Source: Apiosordaria backusii
Lineage: Eukaryota; Ascomycota; Sordariomycetes; Sordariales; Lasiosphaeriaceae
NCBI GenBank assembly: GCA_030549205.1
Contig: JAUKTV010000019.1
Location: 124,001 to 188,000, forward strand
Direction of reading: 5' to 3'
Length of the DNA stretch: 64,000 nucleotides
The translations under genes and the position numbers were made by a program. The notes beneath the pieces were generated by a model, which saw only the letters and a list, made by a program, of their open reading frames with translations, had not been told where the DNA came from and searched no databases. This document shows positions 44,881 to 56,358 of the stretch, one piece after another (the stretch's first letter is position 1; the number at the start of each line of letters is the position of its first letter).

Positions 44881-46336
44881 CTAGTAGTCCGCAAGGTACC
44901 GCTTCCAGCCGGCCTTTGCTAAGGAACGCTTGCCTGGTGTATCTTCCTTGAGGATGAACTTCTCCCAGCGAGCATTGGTGCCTGCTCCGACCACCAACAA
45001 CGAAGCGTCGTCTAGCCAACCAATGACCCCCTTTGGCAGTCTCATAGTGCCAAGAGTGGTACTTTCTGAAGGAAGTTGATTCCCCCCGGACGGCTCATCG
45101 CCTGTCTCAAACGACTCCTGGGCAAACGAGTAGGTGTCCTTGACAAAGCGCGGCATCCCAGGGATCTTCGACAGTATTCCCCATTTCCCTTGATCATTCG
45201 GCGCCTCTGGCGCACCATCCTCATTCTGACGGCCAAGCCTCTTGGCTTTGGGCATGTCGAAGACGTGGAGAGTAGATTTGTCGGATGTACAGGCGAGCAT
45301 AGTCCCAGATGGGTTAAACGCGAGAGAGAAGATGGTTGCTGGATCGATCCCCCTCCGAAGCTCGGCTAGTTTGGCACAGGTCCTGGTTGAAAACACCCGA
45401 ATCAAAGTTCCCTAGATTCTAGGTTAACAAGGTGACAATAGGCCTGGTTTCTTGTTGCATGAAAGTTACCTACCGTTTCACTTGCAGTCGCCAGAAACTC
45501 GCCGTCCGGGCTCAGCTGAAGGGCACGAATAGCCGATGAATGCGCCGGGATGATGCTCACGTTTGACGTGGAAATCTCAACAATTTGCACATGACCAGCA
45601 CTTCGACCCGGGAATGCGATGATCCTCGGCGACATGCGGCAAAGCCCCAGTGGGTTGTTGGCTGTCTCGTAGGCTGTGATGAACGAGGGCGGTTTGGCGA
45701 ACTTGTAGACACGAACACTGTTCTGCAGCACAACAACTATCCCTTCTTTAGACAGCTGAGCGCCACGAACCGGAGTCAAGGCGCTGATATCCAAAGCGGA
45801 CTTGCTCTTACTCTCGTCCCAGAGGATCAGCTTGTTGGCAGCAAACTTCGGCTTTCTACCCCCACCGACAATGCCCAGGTAGTTAGCCTTGCCCATCATC
45901 TGGACCAGCCCGATTCCCGCATTGAACTCTGTATAAGCTCAGAGTTAGTACTTGAGACATCATAGAAGGGATGACATGACAAGCGCAAGGCTGATCATAA
46001 TGACATACCGCGTGCTGTTGTTTGAGTGCATGTTTCCGAGCTGAAGACTTGTCAGTGTTAGCGCCGTCGTACAGGGTGGCCAAGGGGTTGAACAGCTGAG
46101 TTTTGATAGAGTGAGAACCTGTCGTCTTCTTGTATTACATGATGGTAGTCGATCAACGGGTGGAGTATACTTCAACAACTCCCTAAAAGCCAACTGATCC
46201 AACCATGACCCCGGGAAAAACACTTACTCCGAAATCCAGTATTCAGCCCGACAGCAAAACAGCTGCAATCGTCATTGAACGTTATCGAGAGAACCACAGG
46301 AAGGCTGGTTGTCTCCAGAGGCGGTCGAGTATTCAT
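44881..46336 (-). CDS. HSV2: PROPPIN beta-propeller, Hsv2/WIPI3-4-like
   Basis: Four exons (46336-46228, 46047-46009, 45928-45474, 45411-44881), including a 39-bp exon, give 377 residues. The join ETCTQTTAR/EFNAGIGLV and the join ASET/GTLIRVFSTRT restore continuous propeller sequence. The phosphoinositide-binding motif is LRRG at about residues 219-222 (usual form F/LRRG). GIVGGGRKPKFAANKLILWD and IRALQLSPDGEFLATAS are standard PROPPIN blades. These proteins bind PI3P and PI(3,5)P2 on endosomes, vacuole and autophagic membranes. The sequence is closer to Hsv2 (WIPI3/4 branch, piecemeal nucleophagy) than to Atg18, but the branch should be confirmed by phylogeny. Confidence 0.85.
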
Positions 46337-47426
46337 GGTGGCTCTGATTGCGCCGAACCGATGCCGGGAAGTTTTGCTCTGGAGAAGGTTGCTGCTGCGC
46401 AGATGAGACAAGTTTGAGCGGTTGCAGGGCCGACAACACTTCAATTACGAAAATAAATAAGAGGAAGTAAACGGCAACGAGAGCGCAACGAGAGCGCTGA
46501 GGATGGATGACGGTCCGAGATGTTGTTGCTCCTGAACAGGCTGGTCTTGGCGCTTTCAATGTGTCAGCTGCACTCCGGTTGCTCCTGGAGTTGTTGGATG
46601 AAAGAGTTCCAGACAGCCACGCCTGAGGGCGGTCACTTATACAATCTTTCAGCAGTCGAGTTCAGCCAAAACTTGTACAAAAGCTTCCTGTCTCATGAGA
46701 TGGAATGCAATTGAGTTTCGCAGTCTCAAAGGCAGTCACCGTCACCACTTCAACGCTACCTGCGCTAAACAACACAATGGTTGATGTCCACTGCCGGGGA
46801 CCACTGAGACAGCACAGTGCTCCATGTGACGGAACGGGCAGCTGGGCTGGGTGAAATCGAGACACCATGCCTTACCAACTGTCCCCAGCTGACCAGAATG
46901 TCCGGTGGGGAATTGGAGTCCCGAAGAAGGGGCGCTTCCACTTGGGGATTCGGGGCGCGCCTTGCCCAGCTGGGCTAGCGCAATGATTTGAACGGACAAC
47001 CCCTGAGAATTGCGGGCTGGGGACGGCTGGTCATGGATTGCTCCTGCGCTGGCCCGGGGGTTGACAGCTCTGATTGCGAGTGGTCGGCGGTGTTCACTGC
47101 CAGAGGTGCTCCGTGCTGAAACTCCTGGGCTCCTGCTGCAGTCGCACCCGCAACAATTTTGTGAAATTGGCATTTTCCGCCTCGACGCCCATCCCGGCCC
47201 TTCTCCTTTTCCCAACCCGAACCGTGATCATCCTCGCCGTGGTTCCATCCTCGACTCTGACGACGCTTGATTCAACACAAACATTCATTGAAGCCCGTCT
47301 TTTTGGTGCCTGGATACGCCCAATCGTCCATTAAACATATTCTTCATTGCCCGTTGAACGCTGTGTCAAAGGTCGGCGCTAGTTTTACCCGTGTTTCCAT
47401 ACAAGTCACGACTCCACACCAATATC
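46337..47426. other. Intergenic, divergent promoters
   Basis: Shared upstream region of the PROPPIN and septin genes. No gene recognised. Confidence 0.5.
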
Positions 47427-49104
47427 ATGTCTTCTCCAGCCGTACGTCTGCCTTTCCCTGTCCATCCAGCTTCCTGAGTGAAGCCCATAACCCGTCGCAT
47501 TCCTCGCCCGCAACACATCTCTCCGCAACCCGCAATTCGCACGTGTGGCAGACATCAATACATCGGTCAAAACCAGACCTGTTTTGTTTCGCAGCTATGG
47601 TTGGAGCTAACAACACGTTGTTTGGCATTGAACAGAAGATGATCCGCCGAAAGAAGAACGTCAAGAAGGGTATCCAGTTCTGCCTGATGGTCTGCGGTGC
47701 CTCGGGAACTGGTAAGTCAACAAATCTTAGCTACCTAGCCGTGATTTCTCGCTATACGTTTGCGCACGTGTGACTGACCACGCTCCTGTTTATTTCAGGC
47801 CGTACCACCTTCGTCAACACCCTCTGCGGCAAGCCCGTCCTTGGCCACAAGGAATCCGATGACCCGTCTACTGCCCACGTCGAGGATGGCGTGAAGATTA
47901 AGCCCGTCACCGTCGGTATGCAACCCTTTCTAGGACGAGAACGCATGGCACGGATTAAGCAGAATCTAACTGTCGACAGAGCTTGAGCTGGACGAGGAGG
48001 GGACGCGCATTTCTCTAACCATCGTTGACACACCGGGCTTCGGTGACCAGATTGATAATGAGGCCAGGTAGGCTCTGGCGACCATATTGCAAAAGGGATG
48101 GCATGCTAATTGATTGGGCACGAACAGCTTTGCAGAGATTGTTGGGTATCTGGAGAGGCAATACGATGACATTCTTGCGGAGGAGTCGCGTATCAAGCGT
48201 AACCCCCGTTTCAGAGACAACCGCATCCACGCCATGCTCTATTTCATCACCCCTACCGGCCATGGGTAATTTGTCCTCTGCTCCTAATTCGGGCACGAAT
48301 GCACCGCTAACAGAGATCGATAGCCTCCGCGAGCTCGATATCGAGTTGATGAAGCGCCTTGCCCCCAGGGTCAACGTCATCCCCGTTATTGGTCGGGCTG
48401 ACTCGCTTACCCCCGCCGAGCTGGCGGAGACCAAGAAGCTTGTCATGGAAGATATCGAACACTACCGCATTCCCGTGTACAACTTCCCCTACGATATTGA
48501 GGAGGATGATGAGGACACGGTGGAGGAGAACGCCGAGCTCAGAGGTCTTATGCCATTCGCTATCGTCGGATCGGAAGATATTATCGAGATCGGAGGTCGC
48601 CAAGTCCGTGCCCGCCAGTACCCTTGGGGTGTCGTTGAGGTTGACAATCCGCGTCACTCTGATTTCTTGGCCATCCGGTCCGCCCTTCTCCACAGCCATC
48701 TTGCGGACTTGAAGGAAATCACACACGATTTCCTCTACGAAAACTACCGTACCGAGAAGCTCAGCAAGAGTGTCGAGGGTGGTGCTGGAGTGTAAGTTTG
48801 CGCCCTCTCTTCTGCTGTTAAAGCCATACTAATCCATTGCAGCGATTCTTCGATGAACCCCGAGGACCTTGCGTCACAGTCCGTTCGCCTCAAGGAGGAA
48901 CAGCTGCGCCGCGAGGAGGAGAAGCTTCGCGAGATCGAGGTCAAGGTTCAACGCGAGATTAACGAGAAGCGCCAGGAACTCCTCGCCCGCGAATCCCAGC
49001 TGCGCGAGATCGAGGCCCGGATGCAGCGTGAGGCCGCTGCTGCCGTCGCGGCTCAACAAGGGACTCCTTCCAACCACTCGGAGCCCAATGGCAACCCAGA
49101 GTAA
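47427..49104 (+). CDS. Septin, Cdc11/AspA class
   Basis: Seven exons (47427-47445, 47595-47711, 47799-47915, 47980-48067, 48128-48265, 48324-48791, 48843-49104) give 402 residues. The tiny first exon is inferred from frame; translation could instead start at the Met at 47597. GTPase signatures: P-loop GASGTGRTT at 41-49, DTPGFGD, and the septin segment with IGRADSLTP as G4. An Arg replaces the usual P-loop Lys, as in yeast Cdc11, which supports the Cdc11 class. The septin unique element lies around VGSEDIIEIGGRQVRARQYP. A C-terminal coiled coil runs from RLKEEQLRREEEKLREIE to RESQLREIEARMQRE. Septins form filaments at septa, hyphal tips and infection structures. Confidence 0.88.
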
Positions 49105-49934
49105 ATCCGAAGACGGGACCTATCACCCGCTCGCTAGGACACCGCTATATCATGGCAGCCATACCGATATGGCAAAACTTCGACACCTTCTAGGCGACCT
49201 GATCTTTCTGTGCAGGCGTTGGTTCTTCTGTTGTGTTTAGAGACAAAATATTCCCCCCCGCTGCTTCTGCAATTTTTTTTTTTACCAAGACGATATTAGC
49301 TCCAGAACAAGGCCATGAATGTGACGAGAAACAGAGGACGATGGAGCACGCCCACAATGGTACTGACGAAGAGCGACTGGAAAAGGGGTGCGTGATGGGC
49401 TGGCGGAAAGGGCGCAGGGGTCATGAGGGGTCATCTAGGGAAGGCATAAATGGTGTCGGCTGGATATCACGCTAGGTGACGAGGTGAAAATTTGGTGTTT
49501 TTCTTTTTGGTTCCAGCCGGCGCCATGAATAGGGGGGGAGGCAATGGATGAATGGGGGCCCCCTGTAATGCAGAGGAGGGAGGGTTCTTTAGGAGGTGGC
49601 CAGGCTGTTGTTCTTTCCGTCATGTCTGTCAGCATCAGCTTGCTGGTTATACCCTGAGTCGGCCACTTACTATCTGACTCGCTTTATTTTCCTTTTTTTC
49701 TACTATTGGACTTCTAATGCAGATATCACCTAAATTAAGTTTTCATCTCGACAATTTTACCTTTACAAATGATGGATGTCACGCTTTTGCCGTGTAATTT
49801 TCATTTAAAATAGAGACGACGCTCTTATCGCCCCCTCCTGTCTCAACAGGAATACTCATGTATTGTACATAGCCTTACAGTGACATCAAAACAGCAACCC
49901 AAACCTCTACTGTGCTTCATTTTTGACTCTTTGT
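49105..49934. other. Intergenic, convergent genes
   Basis: Between the septin and the converging RNase H1 gene; AT-rich in its second half. No gene. Confidence 0.55.
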
Positions 49935-50989
49935 CTATGACACAGCAGGCAGCTGAGCCCCAGCGACGGCCAGCAAATCGGCCTGGTCGTTACCGGGCTC
50001 ACCGGAATGTCCCGCCACCTTTGTGAATCTGGTGCTTGCGCCCGCCGCGTCTCGGCTGTCTATCCGGGCCCGGATGGGCTTTATGATGTCGTCGTTCTTC
50101 ACAGGCTCACCCTTTGACGACCTCCAGCCGTTCTCGACCCAGCCTAGATACCACCTGGTGACGCAGTCGATCGAGTACTGGCTGTCGGTGCGGATCTCGA
50201 CCGAGGTGGTGAGGGGAAAGGCCTCGAGCGCGTACAAGATGGCGGTCAGCTCGGCACGCTGGTTGGTCTGCACGGGACCCGGGAGGCGCGCCGAGATGTT
50301 GCGCGGGTCGTTGGCGCCGAACCAGACGCCGATGCCGGCTTGGGCGTGGGCTTTGCCGTTTCCGGGGGCGGCGCCGTCGGTGTAGACGACGGCTATGTCA
50401 TTGTTGCTGTTCTTGGATGTGGTTGTTGGGGCTTGCTGAACGGCGGGAGCTGGGTTTAGCTTTGCTCGCTTTGCTGGGGGAGGAGCTGGGGAGGGAGTCG
50501 ATGCTGCAGCGGGAGCCGGCGGCGTGGGGTCAGGGCGGCTTTTCTGGTAGGAATCCTGACGAGGAGGATAGACCTGAGGTATCGTGAGATCGGGGGGGAT
50601 TTGAGAGACCTGACCGGTATTGGCTAGTGGACCTGTCGTATATGAGGAACCGCCGCCAGCATCAAACCGTTCGTCTGCGGGGTCATGGCTAGAGAAGCGA
50701 TTGGCAGGGCTGTTTTGAAAGGCCTGCACGGTACTGGCTTGCGGATTTGTTGTATATGAGGAACCACCAGCATTAAGCCATTTGATTGCGGCCTGGCGGG
50801 TAGGGAAGCTCTTGTCTATATGGAGAGGTCAGCATTGAGAACATCATCAAAAGCGGCGTCGGAATTAATTAGCTTACGGACCGCGCCGCGGAAACCGGCG
50901 ACGAGCTTCTCAGTTTCGTCCCAAGTGTCGTATACACCAGGCTTGCGACCGACACGCACAGCATAAAACTTTGGCCCCTTTCGGGCCAT
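49935..50989 (-). CDS. Ribonuclease H1
   Basis: Two exons (50989-50878 and 50815-49935) give 330 residues, starting MARKGPKFYAVRVGRKPGVYD. That opening is the hybrid-binding domain (caulimovirus viroplasmin-like), continued after the intron by HKSFPTRQAAIKWLNAGG. A Pro/Ala-rich linker of about 115 residues follows, containing a diverged internal duplication (GGSSYTT repeated). The catalytic domain has the four carboxylates: Asp in YTDGAAPGNG, Glu in NQRAELTAI, Asp in RTDSQYSID and Asp in GEPGNDQADLLA, with the catalytic-loop His in VAGHSG. The enzyme cleaves RNA in RNA/DNA hybrids such as R-loops in the nucleus, possibly also mitochondria. Confidence 0.9.
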
Positions 50990-51611
50990 TCTCAAAAATG
51001 TGTAGAAGAGCAGTGTGATGAAGGGTGACAGTAAAGCGTGGTATCCCACGTTCAGGCCCTATCGCAATGTGCTGTTCGAAGTTGGCGTGGCTGGAGAGTG
51101 TGGGCTTGGCGCGTCGTTCAGCTTTCAGTAGTTGTGCAGTGTAGACAAGAGACTCTCGGTTTCATGCAGGTGTGTGGTGTAACAAGAACTTCGTGGACGA
51201 AAACGTGAGATTGGATTGATTGAGTTTGGTGGGGTTTATCGAAGCTGATACGCTGCAGGGGCCAAGATATCATGAGGTTGACGTTTGAAAGCTCTACACT
51301 GTAGTGAATTACATCAAAAAAACTCCCAGAAGGCAGGTAAGAACCAAACGATGTAGGTGAAGGCAAGTTCCTGGTCTCAAATGGACCGTCCGTGTACTAA
51401 CTCCACAAAACCCCATGAATAACAATTCCAACAGGTTGTTGAGTCATCCCAAAGCCAAAAACAACAAAGGAAAGCAATAATCAATAATACAAAACGGTCT
51501 CCCCTGCCATGCCGTTGTTGACCCCTTAGTCCCATATCGTACCTCACCTTCCACCACCCAAAAGCCTCCGCACTCTCATTCAAACAACCACCCTAGCAAA
51601 AGCTGACGAAC
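50990..51611. other. Intergenic, RNase H1 promoter region
   Basis: Between two minus-strand genes: RNase H1 promoter side and BI-1 3' flank. No gene. Confidence 0.55.
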
Positions 51612-52569
51612 CTAGTTATTGTTCTGGCTGTTCAGAATCCGCAGAATAGCCAAGAAAAGGTTGATAATATCAAGGTACAAGCTCAGCGCAGCGGCAATCT
51701 CCTCCTCGACGTGATGCTTCCTCATAACCAGCTGCGTGTCAACAAGGATGTACCCGCTGAAGATCAAGGCGGCCAACAGGCCGTAGATGAGCTCGGTGGT
51801 ACTGGTGTGGGGGAGGAAGAAGGACATGAACCCGAAGAGGATCAAACCCCAAAGAGCGCCGAAGAGGTAGGGCATCCATGAGGTAAAGTCGTATTTGGTC
51901 TGGCAGGCGAAGGCTGTCAAGAAGATGAAGATGCCGGCTGTGAGAACAACGGCGTTGAGGACGATGGAAGACTTGTAGAAGGATACGACGACAGAGATGG
52001 TGTAGGCTTCGAGGAGGGTGAAGCCAGAGAGGAAGAGGAGATTGGTTGGGTAGGAGTGGCGTTTCCAATAGGTGAGGATCATGAAGCCCATAGAGCCGAA
52101 TAGCTGTGGGGGAGAGGGGTTAGTACTAAAAGAAACAGCGTGAAGGAAGTGGGGGGCATACAGAGAGCCAGAGGACAGTAGGATTATTTTGAATCCAGTT
52201 TCTATAGTCATCGCTCATGAAACTGAGAGAGCTCACAAGGGTCGTCGCGAGGAGCTGGACAGTGAGAATGGTGTACACTTTGCGGATGAACTGGTTGCGA
52301 ATCTCGAGGGTGGCTTCGGCGACGGAACCTCCGAACTGAAGAGAACCACTGTCAGTTCAAATACTAGTAGAAAAGAACACTAAAATTCCTCGTACCTTGA
52401 AATCATCGGGAATGTTGTCTTCGCTGCTGCGAGGTGCACCGCCAAAGAGGGCAGCATTGTCTTGCGCAGAGCTGCTCTCAGCCTGGTACGATGGAGGAGG
52501 CTGCGTGTAGACGATATGCACATCAGGGTCTTCCTGCGGAGCAGGCGTATATTTGGCCGTACTCGCCAT
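51612..52569 (-). CDS. Bax inhibitor-1 family membrane protein (BXI1/lifeguard-like)
   Basis: Three exons (52569-52396, 52335-52162, 52103-51612) give 279 residues. A polar N-terminus (PPPSYQ) precedes FGGSVAEATLEIRNQFIRKVY, a segment characteristic of the lifeguard branch of the BI-1 family. About seven transmembrane helices follow, from VYTILTVQLLATTLVSSL to IYGLLAALIFSGYILVDTQLVM, then the conserved pore-side aspartate/histidine segment and LSLYLDIINLFLAILRIL. Family members are ER, vacuole or mitochondrial pH-sensitive calcium leak channels that affect cell-death and unfolded-protein responses; yeast Bxi1/Ybh3 is the reference. Length is normal. Confidence 0.88.
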
Positions 52570-53457
52570 TGTGTCTGCTGTCGTTGTCGGATTGGATTGG
52601 TGATGACGGTCGTGTCTGATGGTTTATAGATCGTGGCTGGGTCGAGAAAAACGCAGAAGCGCAAAGTGTACGCCTTCTTGTATTCGGTGTAATTCAGTTG
52701 GATGAATGACGATAGCAGCCTTGCACGGATGATGACCCGAGCAAGTGGGGTATGCGCTAGGTGATCAGTGGCGGAGTCGCTGCAGGCAAAGACCAGGTGG
52801 ATGCCGGAAGGTTCCATTAGCCTGGGGAACCTCGCTTATTTACATAACCTGGACCTGCAGCCAAGGCCGTTTTGTTCCCAAGACCTGCAACAGCTCTGCA
52901 TTCACCTTTTGGAAAATAGATATGGCTGCCTGAAGGCGTATTACGGATGTCGGGGCTGTGTATCGGCAATACATTGCTTTAGAAAAGTCATGAAAGTCAA
53001 CGGGGAGGCACAGCTGAGCAAAACCATGTGATGGAGAATATGCAGCAAAAAGGTATAGCGGTCAGGTAAGGGGTTAGGGTTGAATGCGAAGAAGATGTCA
53101 ATTTCTAGAACCCCTGCAATCCAGGGTCCACTGGCTGGGTTGGCTTGCAACTCTGTCTGGCATTGGGCAAACGCGTCTCCCAACGACGTCCGCGAATGTT
53201 CCGGGGAATTACGGCCCGCAGCTTGAGCTCTCCTGAAGTCAACACTGTAAGCCAGGAGGAGGAGGGTGTGTTCCAGAACGAAGCGCAAACGAAACGATCA
53301 ATCGAGCCAGCAGCATCGGCGGACGGTCTCTCAGAGTCCTGTTTGCGATCTTTAACTTCGAGCCCAATACAATAATTCCTGAAGAAGCAAATGCGATTAT
53401 CACAACGACAACAACCCATTCTAGCAACAACTGAGCTCGTCTTGAGCAGGCGCAGCC
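52570..53457. other. Intergenic, divergent promoters
   Basis: Shared upstream region of the BI-1 and dynein light intermediate chain genes. No gene. Confidence 0.5.
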
Positions 53458-55285
53458 ATGGCCGGGAATACAAACCGGTACTCGTCTTACACAACAGCCT
53501 CTGTCGGGTCAGGGTCTGATGGCAAGAATGGCGAGAAGGCGGAGAAGAAGGATCTCTGGAGCTCCATGCTGGACGGGGTAGCCAGTGCAAAGCGATTGCC
53601 AGAAAAGAACATCATTCTGCTAGGCGGTACCGTCGACTCCCAGAGGGAGTTTTTCGAATCTCTCTCCAACAATGAGCTTCGCCGAACTATCGACCGAAAT
53701 GCGTCTCGAATGCCCCCCGTCGCAAATAGTTTCGCACTGGGCTATACCTACTACGATGTTCTTGATGCCGACCAGGAGGACACATTGGCTCGCATATCTC
53801 TTTACACACTTACGAACCCCTCACCTACTTTCGCCACCCTTCTCAAGCCACTTCTGACGCCCCAAACGATACCCAACACCCTCATTGTAATACTGCTGGA
53901 CTGGTCCCAACCTTGGAAATGGATGCGACAGCTCCGGGAGTGGATTTTGCTGCTGCGGACGGTATTGATCTCATTAAGCCATGAATGTATGGCGACAATG
54001 GAGGAGGTGATGCTGTCCTGGCGCGATCGTGGTCGAGGTGGCGGGACCAACCTCGACGGCACGACGGCCTTGCCAGTAGCAGACGACGGTGTCGCTTTGC
54101 CTCCAGGTCCTGGCGAGTGGGAAGATGCGCTGGGTATTCCTCTTTGCGTTGTGGCTCAGAATGTAATAACCTCTGGAAACTCTACGCACTGCTGCAGATG
54201 CTAACCTTGCGATTAGGCCGAGAAGATGGAATACCTAGAAAAAACACAAGGATGGAAAGAAGAGGAGTTCGACGTTGTGTTGCAGTTCATGCGCACAGTC
54301 CTGCTTCGACGTATGTTAACCCTGTCTTGCCCCTATTTACCAAGATTATATCAGCAAATACTGACGGTGGCACATAGATGGCGCTTCTTTAATTTACACC
54401 ACTCCTTCTTTACCTTCACAACTTCCGAGCTTGATTCACTCCAGTCTTGGCATTCACTCCCTCCTGAAGAAGCAACCACTAAAACACAATGTCATTGACA
54501 GAGACAAGATTGTAGTCCCTCCAAACTGGGATTCCTGGGGCAAGATCCGTGTACTGCGGGAAGGGTTCGATGTCGAGCGCGTAAGCAATGGATGGACGGC
54601 TGATCTCGACCAACCATTCCCACAACCTCAACAAAACAGAAATGGAGAAAATGGCGAGACCAACGGCGACAGGGGTGAGGCCATCCATGAGGAGGAGCAA
54701 GAGGAAGATAACGATCCCCAAGGCTCAACGGTCAGGTTATACGAGCTCTCGGTGCAGGACCCAACAATGGACGCCCTCCAAATGGCAGGACGCGATACCC
54801 ACTCCACGGAGCTTGAAGTGAAGACCGAGGACACCCAAGTGTTTCTCGGCAAGCAACTCAAAGCGCTCGAAGGCTTCAAGAAACAGAACGACGATAGTTT
54901 CACTCAAGACTTTGGCGGCTCCAGACACAAGCCCTTCAAGAAGATTGAGGAGGATGAGGGAACTCTCGACTCATACATGCGACCGACGGAGGCAAAGGTG
55001 TTGGAGCATATCGGCCCTGTGCAATTCAACATGGGCGGTATCCAGATAGATGCGGATGACATGGTCCAAAGACTCAAGGTAAGCAGCCCTTTTTGCTATC
55101 TCCCGCAGTTTTTTTTCTTTCAAGAGGCTAACACAAGTGACCAGGACCGCCAAGCATACGGCTCCTCAGAGCCAGGCAGCCCAACAGACGAGCTGGGCGC
55201 CGAGTCAACCGCGCAAATGGACACTGAAAACCTGCAGGCCTTCTTCCAAGGTCTCATGAACAGGAAGAGCGGCACGGGCAAATAA
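53458..55285 (+). CDS. Cytoplasmic dynein light intermediate chain
   Basis: Four exons (53458-54162, 54217-54310, 54378-55078, 55145-55285) give 546 residues. The N-terminal GTPase-like domain has a P-loop-like segment (ILLGGTVDSQREF, about residues 53-65) that lacks the usual GKS/T, as in other fungal light intermediate chains. It continues with ALGYTYYDVLDADQED, LIVILLDWSQPWKW and IPLCVVAQNA. After the second and third exons comes KHNVIDRDKIVVPPNWDSWGKI, a conserved family block, then an acidic linker and a C-terminal adaptor-binding region (ENLQAFFQGLMNRK). The protein links the dynein heavy chain to cargo adaptors for minus-end transport and nuclear positioning. Confidence 0.88.
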
Positions 55286-56358
55286 CCCCGAGACTCCCTC
55301 CTACCCAGTGTCAGCTACATACATACTAATAAGATTCCCACATTGTTACATAAAACCAACAACTTTTACAACTTTGAGGAGCCCGTTTTTTGACCTCTCC
55401 GTCTTCCGCTTATTTGTATGTGCCAACGGGTGTGATGTTTCTGTACGTGTATATGTCTGCTTTTTCTCCGGTTGATAGGGAACAAAACATGGATTAATCA
55501 CCTTCTTTCTTGGTCTAAAAAGGAAAGGATGAGATTGTAGACTAGATACCCTCTATTTTCGATATAAACAAAAGAACACTGTACCAACACAAGTTGATGA
55601 CCGATGCTTGGTGTTGGATGAGAATGTTTTGTCGTCTACATCTATCTGCTGTCACGGTCTTAGATAATTTCACTTCTTCTCGGTCCCGGAAACTGATCTG
55701 TTGAAACATGAGAGCTCCGTAGCCTGGAAAGAAAGGCAGCATAGACGGGGGAAACCACTCGAAACATCGATCATCAGTTTGGACATTACACCAGGCCTCG
55801 AAACTGATGGATAATGTCCGCTTGATTCCACACTATGCTGCTATCTTATCCGTCTGCCAATCACGAATAACATGACTACTGTACTGCCAACTCAAGGATG
55901 CTCTGCCGCCATCTCCGCCTGAAAATCCTAAAAACAGTGCTTAAATGCAATCGAATAAACAAAACCGACCACTTAGACAATGAGCCTCCCCTCTAATAAA
56001 TATCTGTTTCTTCACTCTTTTCTCTGATTCTTTCTCATCCCCACCATCTCCTTCCCCCTCATCCTCGGGCGTAGACTCTCTCAACCGCTTTGCCATCCCT
56101 GCCAATGCGATCGACTGTGCCGATAGGGATTGCTGCTGTACCGCCGTATCGGTTGCTGGTGATGTTATATCTGGCGTTGAGCCGTGGTGCACCAAAGCAG
56201 AAGGCGGGGACGCTGTTGGCGATGGTAGTGAGAGTGATGATATATCCGATTCACAGATTGGACCATCCAGCTCCTAATCTGGTACTGGAGTTTTGGCGGG
56301 CGGATGGATTCGGGCTGCAGCGGCACGCGGATCGAGTGCCAGGGGGGCCTTTCCATGG
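55286..56358. other. Intergenic, convergent genes; one unexplained acidic frame
   Basis: Between the converging dynein light intermediate chain and SPATA20-like genes. The minus-strand frame at 55941-56273 looks protein-like in composition and is listed separately. The rest is AT-rich. Confidence 0.5.
55941..56273 (-). other. Acidic open frame, possible extra exon downstream of the SPATA20-like gene
   Basis: A frame with low-complexity, protein-like composition: SSLSLPSPTASPPSALVHHG, then AKRLRESTPEDEGEGDGGDE and KESEKRVKKQ. It begins just after a possible acceptor (CAGATTAG) at about 56274, 85 bp beyond the SPATA20-like stop. I could not find a donor in that gene that joins it in frame, so it is left unassigned. 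Confidence 0.25.
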
